DNA of 64,000 nucleotides from positions 1-64,000 of the forward strand of contig DCKE01000019.1 in NCBI GenBank assembly GCA_002320285.1, in the 5' to 3' direction. This DNA is from Flavobacteriaceae bacterium UBA1682 (GTDB lineage: Bacteria > Bacteroidota > Bacteroidia > Flavobacteriales > Flavobacteriaceae). The position numbers and the translations under genes are program-made. The notes below the pieces were generated by a model, which ran no database searches, was not told the origin of the DNA, and saw only the letters and a list, made by a program, of their open reading frames with translations. How positions within the stretch are numbered: the stretch's first letter is position 1; each line of letters begins with the position of its first letter. Positions 8,514-18,900 of this stretch are shown here, piece after piece.

Positions 8514-8600
8514 CTAACGGATACCACCAACTCCGCACGCATAATGGCTTTGCCACCCTTCGGGACTTATAGTGCTTTGTTGGCTTGCATCCGTTGTTAG
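8514..8600 (+). other. Imperfect hairpin after rteC
   Basis: CTAACGGAT (8514-8522) pairs with ATCCGTTGTTAG (8589-8600) around about 65 nt, followed by a T-rich tract. It may be the rteC terminator or a small structured RNA. The rest of the 8477-8726 gap shows no coding signal. Confidence 0.35.
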
Positions 8601-8726
8601 AATGGCTTTCTTTTTTTCTGTTTTTTCTTTTGGAATGAATATTCTTCCTTTTAGAAGTAGTATCTATTAGGTTGCAGCCAAACTTATAGCAGGATTTTCC
8701 ATGAATTACATAAAGACAAAATATTC

Positions 8727-8787
8727 TTTACCTTTTGAGTCGGTATAAACCCCAAAAAATTGGGTTTATAAATAGACAAAAGGTAAT
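8727..8787 (+). promoter_or_regulatory. AbiE operator dyad 1 (nested inverted repeats)
   Basis: An outer dyad TTACCTTTTG/CAAAAGGTAA encloses an inner dyad ATAAACCC/GGGTTTAT. The 44 bp at 8744-8787 recur at 8852-8895 with one mismatch. AbiEi antitoxins of other systems repress their own promoter through paired inverted repeats, so this is probably one of two AbiEi sites. Confidence 0.65.
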
Positions 8788-8835
8788 AACAAAAATACGC
8801 ATAAATATTTGCCTATCTCGAAAACATTTGTAATT

Positions 8836-8895
8836 TTACCTTTCATATCATTATAAACCCCAAAAAATTGGGTTTATAAATAAACAAAAGGTAAT
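8836..8895 (+). promoter_or_regulatory. AbiE operator dyad 2, overlapping the abiEi start codon
   Basis: Second copy of the nested dyad: outer arms TTACCTTT/AAAGGTAA and the same inner ATAAACCC/GGGTTTAT. The right arm contains the purine-rich AAAAGG and runs into the ATG at 8894, so occupancy could affect both transcription and translation of abiEi. Confidence 0.65.
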
Positions 8896-9694
8896 GGCAA
8901 AAGGTACTTATATATCTGAAAATCTGACACAGAAACAAATAGATTTTATGCTGTTACTGGATGATTACGAGCTGAATATATTTACACTGGAAACCCTAAA
9001 ACAGTTACTGGGAAATCAAGTTGAGCGAATCAATGAGTTAGTTGAAAACCTTGTAAACAAACGTATTCTTTCCCGGATTGAAAGAGGAAAATATTGCCGG
9101 TACAATTTCAGGGATGAGAAAGTAATCGGAAGTTTCCTTGTTCCCGATGGGGCTATTGCTTACTGGTCAGCCTTACATCATTATGGACTTACTGAACAAT
9201 TTCCTAATTCTGTTTTTCTGCAGACCACGAGGGCAAAACAGGATAAAAATGTTTTTGGAGTTTATTACAAGTTCATAAAAATTAGTGAAAGCAAACAGGC
9301 ATATCTTGTAAAAGAAGGTTATGGGAATCACAGTTATCATATTACATCATTGGAAAAAACAATAGCAGATTGTTTTGATTTACCTCAATATTCAGGAGGA
9401 TATGCTGAATTAATCAGAGCATTCGATGAAGCTGTGCTGGATAGCAATAAATTAATTGAAGCATGTAAAGCTATTCATAACATTGCTGCAACCAAACGGA
9501 TGGGATACCTGGCGGAATTATGCAAAAAAGAAGAATTGAGTGATTTCATAGGCTTCGCACAAGATCAAGTGAATGAAAAATATAATCTTTTTGATGCCTC
9601 AGGAATAGAAGAAGGAGAATTTGTGAGTAAATGGAAGTTAAGATTGAATATTTCGGAAGAAGATATTTCAGGTATTCTTAATAAACAGTACTAA
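8894..9694 (+). CDS. abiEi: Type IV toxin-antitoxin AbiEi-family antitoxin
   Basis: A 266-aa protein. The N-terminal winged-helix region (KQIDFMLLLDDYELNIFTL, LVNKRILSRIERGKYCRYNF) matches the AbiEi DNA-binding domain. The C-terminal antitoxin domain follows (GAIAYWSALHHYGLTEQ, HITSLEKTIADCFDLPQYSGGY, MGYLAELC). AbiEi represses its own promoter and counteracts AbiEii. The start is fixed by the AAAAGG purine tract directly before the ATG. The toxin gene begins 1 bp after the stop. This is the first gene of the defence island. Confidence 0.9.
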   Translation: MAKGTYISENLTQKQIDFMLLLDDYELNIFTLETLKQLLGNQVERINELVENLVNKRILSRIERGKYCRYNFRDEKVIGSFLVPDGAIAYWSALHHYGLTEQFPNSVFLQTTRAKQDKNVFGVYYKFIKISESKQAYLVKEGYGNHSYHITSLEKTIADCFDLPQYSGGYAELIRAFDEAVLDSNKLIEACKAIHNIAATKRMGYLAELCKKEELSDFIGFAQDQVNEKYNLFDASGIEEGEFVSKWKLRLNISEEDISGILNKQY

Positions 9695-9695
9695 A

Positions 9696-10552
9696 ATGAT
9701 TTTACAAAAAGAGATAGCCACCATAGCTGAACAAACCGGAGTAGCCAAAACTGTAATAGATAAGGACTGGGTATTGGGACATTTTATTGCTGCTATGTTT
9801 TCTATACCGGAAATCAGGCAGAATCTCATATTTAAAGGTGGTACTTGTCTGAAGAAATGCTGGTTCCCTAATTACAGGTTTTCGGAAGACCTGGATTTTA
9901 CATCAGTCTCAGAAGATTTTGGATTTACAGAGCAACACTTAAAAGAAATATGCGACAAAGTATTACTTCAGGCTGATATAAAAACTCACAGAGTTTCTTT
10001 AAAACCAATAGTTTTTAAAAATAAGAAGGTAGGTTATGAAGCCATTATAAAATACTGGGGAGCTGATCACTCTAAAAATGAAGCTCCTCCGGTACCAGAA
10101 AGGTGGCAGTCAAAAATAAAAATCGAGATAATTCTTTATGAAGTAATGTTATTTGAACCGGTCGAAAAAGAATTATTTCATCCTTATTCAGATGAGCTGC
10201 TACCGGTTGGCACTATACCTTGCTATAAAATTGAAGAAGTACTTTCAGAGAAGATCAGGGCTTTGGTACAGCGTTCCTATACAGCACCAAGGGATTATTA
10301 CGATATATGGTATTTATCAACTCATATTCCTAAACTGGACTGGGATAATATCACAAAGCTTTTTACGAAAAGATGGAATATAAAGGACTTGAATTTACAG
10401 GAACAGCCCAGCTGATAAACTCTAAAAATGAGAGAGCAGTAAAATTAGCATGGAAGAATAGCTTAGGACATCAGATCAAAGGAGAGAATCTTCTTGATTT
10501 TGAAGAAGTCAGAAATAATTTGTCAGAACTTTTTGAAAGCATATTTATATAA
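9696..10552 (+). CDS. abiEii: AbiEii nucleotidyltransferase toxin, interrupted by a frameshift
   Basis: The open frame gives 239 aa up to 10415. It contains the nucleotidyltransferase signature (LIFKGGTCLKKCW, RFSEDLDFT) and the family's later KIEEVLSEKIRAL...PRDYYDIWYL. AbiEii toxins use NTP to modify tRNA or other targets. At the run of five T around 10360-10364 the frame slips. Reading in the -1 frame restores FYEKMEYKGLEFTG and a normal C-terminus (KLAWKNSLGHQIKGENLLDF) ending at 10552, 3 bp before vsr. So the gene carries a one-base indel, or the run is a sequencing error. The last residue group of the short version is out of family. Confidence 0.85.
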
Positions 10553-10555
10553 GAG

Positions 10556-10978
10556 ATGGCAGATGTACATTCTACAGCAGTAAGAAGTTATAACATGAGT
10601 AAAATTAAGGGTAAAGATACCAAGCCTGAAATTTTAGTCAGAAAGTATCTTTTTTCAAAAGGGTTGCGCTACAGGTTACATAATAAAAAATTACCAGGAA
10701 CCCCGGATATAGTTCTTCCAAAATATAAAACTGTCATATTTATAAATGGTTGTTTCTGGCATGGACACGAAGATTGTAAATATTATGTGATACCTAAAAC
10801 AAGAACAGACTGGTGGCTGGATAAAATTAATAGAAATATTGAAAAAGACAAAGAAAACAAAATAAAGTTGACAAATATCGGATGGAGTATTATAGAGATC
10901 GGGGAATGTGAATTAAAAGCGTCAGTAAGAGATGCTACTCTTGACAGCATTTTAAAAAAACTAAAATTACAATGTTAG
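10556..10978 (+). CDS. vsr: Very short patch repair endonuclease
   Basis: A 140-aa Vsr family protein of normal length. Hallmarks are IKGKDTKPE near the N-terminus, the catalytic LPGTPDIVLP, NGCFWHGHEDC (metal/zinc region) and TDWWLDKI. Vsr nicks beside T:G mismatches that arise when 5-methylcytosine deaminates, and is normally encoded next to a Dcm-type methyltransferase. Here it overlaps the first methyltransferase by 7 bp and starts the long co-directional operon. Iyer and colleagues noted Vsr as a frequent companion of MORC-type systems. Confident assignment. Confidence 0.95.
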   Translation: MADVHSTAVRSYNMSKIKGKDTKPEILVRKYLFSKGLRYRLHNKKLPGTPDIVLPKYKTVIFINGCFWHGHEDCKYYVIPKTRTDWWLDKINRNIEKDKENKIKLTNIGWSIIEIGECELKASVRDATLDSILKKLKLQC

Positions 10979-12402
10979 AATTTTACTATAAATATCATAA
11001 GAAAAATTTCAAAAAGAAATCAGAGAAACTGCTGGATGAAATTTTGAAAATTCTTAAGGAAGAGAACATCTCCCTGGAACAAACCGAGCAATTGGAAATT
11101 CCGGAAGAGTATAAAGATACTCTTCAACCAGAATTATTTAAAAATCTCAATGAGTTATATTATACCCTCCGGAAAAATGAAGCAAAAAAACACCCGTTGC
11201 TGAGGAAATATCTCCCGGAGCTAAAACAGGAACCTGATTCAGACCTCCTGTTTGCGGACTTCTTCAGCGGGGCCGGCGGGCTAAGCCAGGGGCTTGTAAA
11301 TGCAGGCTTTACTCCTGCTTTTGTTAATGATAATTATCTGGATGCTCTTGAAACATACTATTTCAATCATTACCTGACATTGGATAGATTTTTCTATGGT
11401 GATATCTCGGAACTTGTTGATAACATTAAAAAATACTCACATTTGTTCGAAGGTGTGAAACTTATCGCCGGAGGACCTCCATGCCAGGGTTTTTCGACGG
11501 CTAACCGGCAAAATTTTGAAATTGATTCTGAAAGTCAAGAGAAACGATTTATTGAAGATAAGCGTAACATTCTATATAAGCAATTTGTAAAATTACTTGG
11601 GTTTATAAAACCTGAATTCTTCATAATCGAAAATGTAAGAGGAATGAAGAAAGTAGAAAATCAGATTGAGGAAGACATTAAAGCAGCTACTGGAGAAGAA
11701 TACTCTTTTTACCCTTTTATTCTTGATGCACAGGATTTTGAAATTCCACAAAGTCGTATAAGATACATACTTATTGGAGGGAAAAATTTTTTAAGTATTG
11801 GACAAATCAAGACAGGTTTGTTGGCAAAGCAGAAAACAGGAAATGAATATAAGCTTAAAGATGCCCTGTTCGGGTTACCGGAAATAAGTACAAACCCCTT
11901 AAAACTTAATACTGACTATGAAAGTGAAGAACATGGATATAACCTACGTAAAGTAATACTTGAACAGAATAAGTTCTTGAAAGAAATAAATAAAAACCGT
12001 GAAATCGGTTATCTATGGAATCATAAATCACGTTATAATAATGAAAATGATCTGGAAATTTTCCGGCGCCTTCCTGAGGGTGAAAATTCTTTGCATGATA
12101 GTATTCAGGATATTCTTGTCTATAAAAACAGGGAGCATATTTTTAAAGATAAATATTATAAGCTAAAAAGAAACGAAGTGTCAAAAACCATCACCTCTCA
12201 CATGAAATATGATTGCCATATGTATATTCATCCTGAACAACCCCGGGGACTCAGTCCAAGAGAAGCTGCCAGAATACAGACATTTCCGGATGATTATATT
12301 TTCAGAGGAAGTCTCAACAGCTGGTATAAACAGATTGGTAATGCGGTTCCTGTAAAACTTGCAGAAATTATTGCCAAAGAAATAAAACATTATATACAAT
12401 GA
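10972..12402 (+). CDS. dcm: DNA (cytosine-5)-methyltransferase 1
   Basis: A 476-aa C5 methyltransferase. The first 85 or so residues are an unusual charged, helical extension. The catalytic core follows: motif I DFFSGAGGLSQGL, motif IV GGPPCQGFS with the nucleophilic Cys171, motif VI ENVRGM, motif VIII QSRIRYILIGG, then the target-recognition region and motifs IX/X (GLSPREAARIQTFPDDY, YKQIGNAVP). It probably protects host sites from the HNH or other nuclease of the island. The recognition sequence cannot be inferred. It overlaps vsr by 7 bp and the second methyltransferase by 4 bp (ATGA). Confidence 0.95.
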   Translation: MLEFYYKYHKKNFKKKSEKLLDEILKILKEENISLEQTEQLEIPEEYKDTLQPELFKNLNELYYTLRKNEAKKHPLLRKYLPELKQEPDSDLLFADFFSGAGGLSQGLVNAGFTPAFVNDNYLDALETYYFNHYLTLDRFFYGDISELVDNIKKYSHLFEGVKLIAGGPPCQGFSTANRQNFEIDSESQEKRFIEDKRNILYKQFVKLLGFIKPEFFIIENVRGMKKVENQIEEDIKAATGEEYSFYPFILDAQDFEIPQSRIRYILIGGKNFLSIGQIKTGLLAKQKTGNEYKLKDALFGLPEISTNPLKLNTDYESEEHGYNLRKVILEQNKFLKEINKNREIGYLWNHKSRYNNENDLEIFRRLPEGENSLHDSIQDILVYKNREHIFKDKYYKLKRNEVSKTITSHMKYDCHMYIHPEQPRGLSPREAARIQTFPDDYIFRGSLNSWYKQIGNAVPVKLAEIIAKEIKHYIQ

Positions 12403-13454
12403 GATATATAGAACTATTCTCTGGAATCGGAGGCTTTAGAAAAGCAGCAGAGTTGATAACACAAGATACCGGCATCAATATGAATTGCATTGCTTTTTCT
12501 GAAATAGATACCTATGCTTTAAAAACTTATGAAAGTAATTATCAGCTGAATGGTGAGGTCAGAATGAATAACATTGTCGAATTTACAGCTGAAAAAGATA
12601 AAATTGAGCAGTTAAATGACTTTGATCTACTGTTGGGAGGTTTTCCTTGCCAGGCGTTTAGTTTATTAGGTAAGCAACTTGGTCTGGAAGATGAAAGAGG
12701 AAAGATATTATTCAGTATTCATGAATTATTAGCTGGAAAAAACCCGGAATTTGTTGTATTGGAAAACGTCAGAAATATTCTTAAGCATGACAAAGGAAAA
12801 ACCTTGAATAAAATACTTGACTTTTTCAAAAGTCACGGATATAAATATGTTAATTATGTTCTTCTGGATACGCAGAATTTTGGATTACCTCAAAAAAGAG
12901 CAAGAGTATTTTTTGTTTGTAGCAAAAAAGAATTAGATATTGATCTGAGTGAAGATGCTATCATAAATAATTTCAGTTCCATTACTGAACATTCCTTGAA
13001 TATCTATGAGGATGTATTGGACATACTGGACAAAAAAGCAGATAATAAATATTACTTATCAGAAAAGATTAAGCATACAATTCTTGCAGACGGTTCTAAA
13101 AACTTTAAAAGCAGATCACAGATAGATTTGAATATTGCCAGAACACTCACTGCAACAATGGTAAAAATGCATAGAGCTTGTCAGGATAATTACTATTCTG
13201 ATGATTTCATCCTGAAGAATCATTCCCATAAAGATACAGAAAAAGAGATTCTTTATAAAAAGCCTGTCAGAAAACTTACACCATGGGAAGCATTAAAATT
13301 ACAAGGCTTTGATAAAGAATTTTATGACAATGCAATCTTATCGAAAGTGAGTGAACATCAGCTTTATAAACAGGCGGGAAATGCACTCAGTGTAAATACA
13401 GGATATGCATTACTGCATTATCTTTTTGTAAAATGTAAAATACAGGATATATAA
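12399..13454 (+). CDS. DNA (cytosine-5)-methyltransferase 2
   Basis: A 351-aa compact C5 methyltransferase, with motif I MRYIELFSGIGGFRKA at the very N-terminus, motif IV GGFPCQAFS (Cys84), motif VI LENVRNI, motif VIII LPQKRARVFFV, and C-terminal motifs KLTPWEALKLQGF and YKQAGNALSV. It lacks the N-terminal extension of its neighbour and differs through the target-recognition region, so the two probably methylate different sites or the two strands of an asymmetric site. The ATGA overlap upstream and immediate junction with the HNH gene downstream suggest coupled translation. Confidence 0.95.
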   Translation: MRYIELFSGIGGFRKAAELITQDTGINMNCIAFSEIDTYALKTYESNYQLNGEVRMNNIVEFTAEKDKIEQLNDFDLLLGGFPCQAFSLLGKQLGLEDERGKILFSIHELLAGKNPEFVVLENVRNILKHDKGKTLNKILDFFKSHGYKYVNYVLLDTQNFGLPQKRARVFFVCSKKELDIDLSEDAIINNFSSITEHSLNIYEDVLDILDKKADNKYYLSEKIKHTILADGSKNFKSRSQIDLNIARTLTATMVKMHRACQDNYYSDDFILKNHSHKDTEKEILYKKPVRKLTPWEALKLQGFDKEFYDNAILSKVSEHQLYKQAGNALSVNTGYALLHYLFVKCKIQDI

Positions 13455-14432
13455 ATGAAAAACCCTCCTTGGAACAGTGAAGAACTCACACTTGCTCTTG
13501 ATCTGTATTTCAAAATAGATTATGGGCAGATGCATGGAACACATCCGAAAGTCAAAGCACTAAGTAATCTGTTGAGTCTGATGAATGAAGATAGTGGATT
13601 CTCACGAAGTGCGAGTAGTGTTTCTTTGAAGCTCGCTAATTTCAAAAGAATTGATCCTGATTTTGAGGGGAAAGGAATGATTGGGGGAGGCAGGCTTGAA
13701 GAAAGTATATGGCAAGAGTATTATCAGAATAAAAAGCAATTACAGAAAATGGCAGGTAATATAAAAAGCCACATAATTAACGAAAGAAAAGATTTTTTTA
13801 TAGAATGGCTTGAAGAAAAAGGTAAACCGGATGGCTCTCCATATCAGCAACGGACTATTCTTGCATATGCAACTCAGATCGAAAAGAGCATTCTAAAGGA
13901 ATTTGACATTGATCTGGGTAATTTGAATTTATTTGAAATCACTGATCTGACAGAATTAACAAGAATAGAAAAACTTCTTCATGAGGGCAATGACAGTAAA
14001 AAAAGGCGTGACTTACGAAGTGCATTTCAGAGTTATTTAAGATTTATTCAAGATGATCTTTCGTTAAGTGATTCTGAAATAACAGATAATGATGAAGAAA
14101 GCCATACTGAGGGAGGACGAAAAGTATACATATACAGCAAGGCAGAAAGAAATATAAAACTCCGGAGAAAAGCAATTAAGTTACATGGGACCTCATGTAT
14201 GGTTTGTGGTTTTGATTTTGGTAAAACTTACGGTATCTGGGGAGAAGGATTTATTGAAGTACATCATCTGATACCCCTGGGAAGTGAAACGATCAGGGAA
14301 AGAATCACAGATGCAGGAAAAAATTTGATTGTGTTATGTGCAAACTGTCACAGAATGGTACACAGAAAAAAAGGAATTACACTTACAGTTGAAGAGCTGA
14401 AGGAAAAAATAAAAACTTGTATCACAGTATGA
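13455..14432 (+). CDS. HNH restriction endonuclease (McrA/type II-like)
   Basis: A 325-aa protein. The N-terminal about 110 residues (PWNSEELTLALDLYFKID, SASSVSLKLANFKRIDP) resemble the DNA-recognition part of HNH nucleases found with C5 methyltransferases. The C-terminus has the nuclease: CMVCGFDFG (Cys248, Cys251), EVHHLIPLG (His270, His271), then LCANCHRMVHR, a zinc-bound beta-beta-alpha-metal fold. The gene abuts the second methyltransferase and overlaps the MORC-like gene by ATGA. It is the best candidate for the cutting partner of the two methyltransferases. Whether it cuts unmodified DNA or a modified target cannot be read. Confidence 0.88.
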   Translation: MKNPPWNSEELTLALDLYFKIDYGQMHGTHPKVKALSNLLSLMNEDSGFSRSASSVSLKLANFKRIDPDFEGKGMIGGGRLEESIWQEYYQNKKQLQKMAGNIKSHIINERKDFFIEWLEEKGKPDGSPYQQRTILAYATQIEKSILKEFDIDLGNLNLFEITDLTELTRIEKLLHEGNDSKKRRDLRSAFQSYLRFIQDDLSLSDSEITDNDEESHTEGGRKVYIYSKAERNIKLRRKAIKLHGTSCMVCGFDFGKTYGIWGEGFIEVHHLIPLGSETIRERITDAGKNLIVLCANCHRMVHRKKGITLTVEELKEKIKTCITV

Positions 14433-15907
14433 ATCGACATAAATATGAAAATATAAAAACGCACGAAGCAGTTCCCCCTGCAGGCTCTATGATGGAGAGT
14501 TTGCGGGATCTTGGTTATTCACCGGAGACGGCGGTGGCGGACATAATTGACAATGCCATCTTTGCAAAAGCCAGAAACATCTGGATTGATTTTACATGGA
14601 ATGGAAAACTTTCCAAAATTAGTTTCCGTGATGATGGTACAGGTATGAGTGAAGATGAACTGATTCAAGCAATGCGTCCGGGAAGTCAGAGCCCTTCCGT
14701 TCAGAGAGAAGTCAATGATCTGGGGCGTTTCGGGTTGGGTCTTAAAACTGCTTCATTTTCACAATGCAGAGTGTTTACAGTACTTTCCAGGAAGAAAAAT
14801 AATCCGGTTACCTATTGGCGATGGGATCTTGATTATGCTACAGCTCCTGATACTGAAGGGTGGAATATTCTTAATATTGCAGACGAAGAGGATATTCAGC
14901 TTGCCGAAAATACGGAACAAGGCTCAATAGTGATATGGCAGAATCTGGACAGAATTATTGAAACTCATAAACAGGAAATAAGTGAAGATGATTTCTATGC
15001 TATTGCTAAAAAAGTCAAACAGCATATAGAAATGGTTTTTCATCGTTATCTGGAAACCGGAAAATTAAAAATAATATTTAACGGTTCAAAAGTTGAGGGA
15101 TGGGATCCTTTTCTAAAGGGAGAGATTGCTACCCAGCCATTTCCGGAAGAATTACTTGAAAACGGCGCAGTAAAAGTAAAAGCCTATATTCTTCCGCACA
15201 AGTCAAAACTTGAACAGGACATCTGGCTTGAAAATGAAAAAAGAGGAGGCTGGGATACATTACAGGGATTTTATATTTACAGGAACGAGAGATTGCTTCT
15301 TGCTGCAGACTGGCTTGGTTTGACACGTAAAAAATCACACTATAAGCTGGCCAGAATCATGATTGATCTTCCCAATCATCTTGATCAGGACTGGCAGATT
15401 GATATAAAAAAATCCAGAGCCAGACCACCGTTATCATTAAGGCAGAACTTGAAAACAGTTGCTTTGGCTACAATGACCCAGGCAGAACAGGTATTCCGGC
15501 ATCGCGGCAAACAGGTCCAGCGTTCCTTGTCTGCAGAGTTTTCTTTTGTATGGAAAGAAATGGTAAAAGATGGCCGGTATTTTTTCAGAATCAACCAGGA
15601 GCATCCTGTTATTGCTGCACAGATAGCAAAATTTCCAGACAACAAAAAAGAAATACAGAGATTGATTAAGATCATTGAGGAAACAGTCCCGGGTCCTGTA
15701 ATAATAGCCAGAGAAAATGAATATCCGGATAGTATGTTACGTCCCTTTGAAAAAACAGCTTCTGAAGACATAATATCCTTGATGAAAGAACTATATAAAG
15801 GATGGATAAAACAGGGAGATAGCGAAGACATTGCTAAAAGGAAACTGGTGAGTATGGAACCATTCAACGATTATCCACAATTAATAGAGACATTAAGCTA
15901 TGAGTGA
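14429..15907 (+). CDS. GHKL ATPase, MORC/MutL-like
   Basis: 492 aa from the ATG at 14429, which overlaps the HNH stop as ATGA. A start four codons earlier is less likely. The Bergerat ATP-binding fold is complete: N-box AVADIIDNAI (Asp45/Asn46 counted from the earlier start), G1 DDGTGM, and GRFGLGLKTASFSQ as the lid/G2 region. The C-terminal half, with a basic KKSRARPP stretch, follows the transducer domain. Prokaryotic MORC-like ATPases of this kind are known beside Z1, AIPR and Dcm/Vsr genes, and the MutL-like subunit of Mza defence is of this class. It probably clamps DNA in an ATP-dependent manner. Confidence 0.9.
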   Translation: MNRHKYENIKTHEAVPPAGSMMESLRDLGYSPETAVADIIDNAIFAKARNIWIDFTWNGKLSKISFRDDGTGMSEDELIQAMRPGSQSPSVQREVNDLGRFGLGLKTASFSQCRVFTVLSRKKNNPVTYWRWDLDYATAPDTEGWNILNIADEEDIQLAENTEQGSIVIWQNLDRIIETHKQEISEDDFYAIAKKVKQHIEMVFHRYLETGKLKIIFNGSKVEGWDPFLKGEIATQPFPEELLENGAVKVKAYILPHKSKLEQDIWLENEKRGGWDTLQGFYIYRNERLLLAADWLGLTRKKSHYKLARIMIDLPNHLDQDWQIDIKKSRARPPLSLRQNLKTVALATMTQAEQVFRHRGKQVQRSLSAEFSFVWKEMVKDGRYFFRINQEHPVIAAQIAKFPDNKKEIQRLIKIIEETVPGPVIIARENEYPDSMLRPFEKTASEDIISLMKELYKGWIKQGDSEDIAKRKLVSMEPFNDYPQLIETLSYE

Positions 15908-18900
15908 TAAATCTATTCTTGAGCAGGCACAGAAAATATGCCGTAATCTCCTGGATCTGGATCTGCCGGAAACAGTTGAGAAAATAAAAGATGCTATCAG
16001 CAAAGTGAGTCAGATACTTCCGCTAGAGGATATTGATCGGGAAGAGTTGCTTTCCAGATTGATGGAAGTAACCGGAGTAACGCAGGATGCACCAAGGATT
16101 CTGGATAATAACACTATTGAACCCTGGGTACTCAGTAAATGGTCCGAAAATACATCTGGCCGCAGATTCTGGAAAAGATACCGGGATTATCTTTCTGATG
16201 AAAAGAAAATTGCACCGAAGGTAATATCCAGGCTTGATGAACTGACAGATAAAATATTGGACCGTCTTGGTGATCCTGATCAATATGACCAGTTTGACAG
16301 GCGGGGTCTTGTTGTAGGGCATGTACAATCAGGTAAAACGTCTAATTATGTAGGCTTGGTTACCAAAGCTTCAGATGCAGGTTATAAGCTCATCATAGTC
16401 CTTGCGGGTATTCACAGTTCTCTCCGGAGCCAGACCCAGCTGCGGATTGATGAAGGTTTTTTGGGATATGATACCGTAACTAGCAGAAGTTTCAGCGAGT
16501 CTACCAATCGTATCGGAGTGGGACTTATAGACCCGAATGTACCGGCACATTCCCTAACAAGTAGCGCAATGAATGGTGATTTCCGGAAAAATGTTTTAGA
16601 AGTAAACAATTTAAACCTTCGAGGTACCGATCCTGTAATAGTAGTTATAAAAAAGAACAATGCAGTACTTAAAAATCTTATTCAGTGGCTGTCCGCCAAA
16701 GTTGGCGAAGATATTCATGGAACTAAAGATAGAGTAATAAACAACCTGCCATTATTACTAATTGATGATGAAGCAGACAACGCTTCCATTAATATCAGTA
16801 AAAGCAGTGTATCATCTATTAATGGTTCTATCAGAGCTTTGTTGCAACTGTTTCGCAAGAGTGCATATGTGGGATATACCGCTACGCCTTATGCTAATGT
16901 ATTTATACCATCAGCTGATGAAAATGAAGAATTAACAAAAGGAATAAAAATCATGGCGGGAAACAAAGATTACCCTGTAGGCGATGATTTGTTTCCGAGA
17001 GATTTTATAGTAAATATTCCCCCTCCTTCAAACTATATCGGTCCTGAAAAATTCTTTGGGATAGTAAGTGAGGACAGTATATACGAGAACCTGCTGGGTA
17101 CAGATGACGAATCCGGAGAATCTGTTGTACCTATACATTTGTATGAACCGGTAAATGATTATCAGCCATCTGATTACAGCAGTTCGGTTGTTACTGAAAG
17201 TATTCGTGAAATTAACATGAATTTTATACCTGACGGACACAAAAAGGATGATACTAAACCTGATGATCTTCCTGAAAGTCTGAAAAGAGCGGTTAAGTTC
17301 TTTATCCTGGCTTGTGCTGCCAGAAGGGTCCGCGGACAGGTTAATGTACATAATTCCATGCTGGTACATGTCACAAGGTTTATTGACTGGCAGAATCATA
17401 TTGCACTGCTGGTTGAAGAAGAATTAAGCCGTTACAGAAACAGAATAGAATTCGGGAATACGGGCTTTCTAGAGGAATTGAAACATATCTGGATAAACAA
17501 TTTTGAACCAAAGACAAAAGAAGTTTCAGCATTGCCGGATGTCGGAGGAGCGGAAATGACTCCTGTAGGCTGGGATGAGCTGGAACTAGAATTGCTTCCG
17601 GCTGTAACGAAGATCAGAGTACGTGCAGTTCACGGATCTTCGCTGCTAGGAGGACTGGAACCAGAAAATATTCAGGCACTCGATTATTATGAAAATCGTA
17701 AAAAAGGTTTATCTGTAATAGCAGTAGGTGGTAACAAGCTTTCCCGTGGGCTTACTCTGGAAGGACTCACAATAAGTTATTACCTTCGTGCGACCAAAAT
17801 GTACGATACACTGATGCAGATGGGGCGATGGTTTGGTTATAGACCAGGCTACCTGGATATGTGTCGTCTGTTCACAACGAATGAACTCGTTAGTCATTAT
17901 AAACATATTACAGCCGCCACTGAAGAAATGCGTGCCGAGTTTGATCAGATGTGGCTTCTGCGAAGAAGACCTATTGATTATGGATTGAAAGTAAGGGCGC
18001 ATACAGGAGTGCTGACGATTACTGCCACCAATAAATTCCGTTATAAGAAAATGATGTCTTTTAGTTTCTCTAAAGAACTGGAGGAAACCTGGCAGTTTGA
18101 TAAAAGTAACAGCGAATTTTTTGAAAAGAATCATAATATTACTCGGAGATTTATAAAATCGCTGGGCAATCCTCAAGGACCTGCAAATACCAGTAAACAT
18201 CTTAGGTCTCAGCCTTATGTATGGTATGGTGAAAATAATTACCGGGAAGTATTGAATTATATCGGAGAGTATTCTTCTTCCCAACCATCTTTTCATATTG
18301 GTTTGATGAAAGAGTATATAGAAAAACAAGCTGCAAACGGAAAGCTTGTCAACTGGACTATTGCGCTGATAAATAATAGCAGAGCAACAGAAGAAAACCA
18401 GGTAGATTTTTATACTGATAAGGATATAGTAGGATTGTCGTATAGAAAAGATGATGCTGAAGCAAGTTCACGGTATTATGAACTGGCCAAGGCGCATATT
18501 ATTGGTAACTTTCATGAATATATAGATCTTAATGATGCACAGCTTGAAGCAGCATTTGAAGCTACAGAAAGAGACAGAATCGGAGAAGGAAAAGATCCTA
18601 ATACAGAACATCCGAGTCCGCTTCGGATCCGGACCAGCAGGCCGGATACAAATGGTCTGTTGCTGATATATCCGCTAAATCCGAAGCCGGATAAAGATAA
18701 GTCTGCATACAGCGATGTACCTGTTATCGGACTTGCTATAAGTTTTCCTGAGATCATAAATGAAGAAAAGATTCTTTATGCAGTCAATGATATCTTCCAG
18801 AAAGAATTATATGATTATCCGGATGAATATGATACAGAAGAACTGGAACCGGAAGATACAGATGAAAATAAAATGCCTTCGGTCAGACAGGATACATTTA

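Noticed and set aside
10355..10375. Programmed -1 frameshift in abiEii
   Set aside because: The T5 run does not form a canonical X-XXY-YYZ slippery heptamer in the zero frame, and no downstream stimulatory structure was seen, so an indel is simpler.
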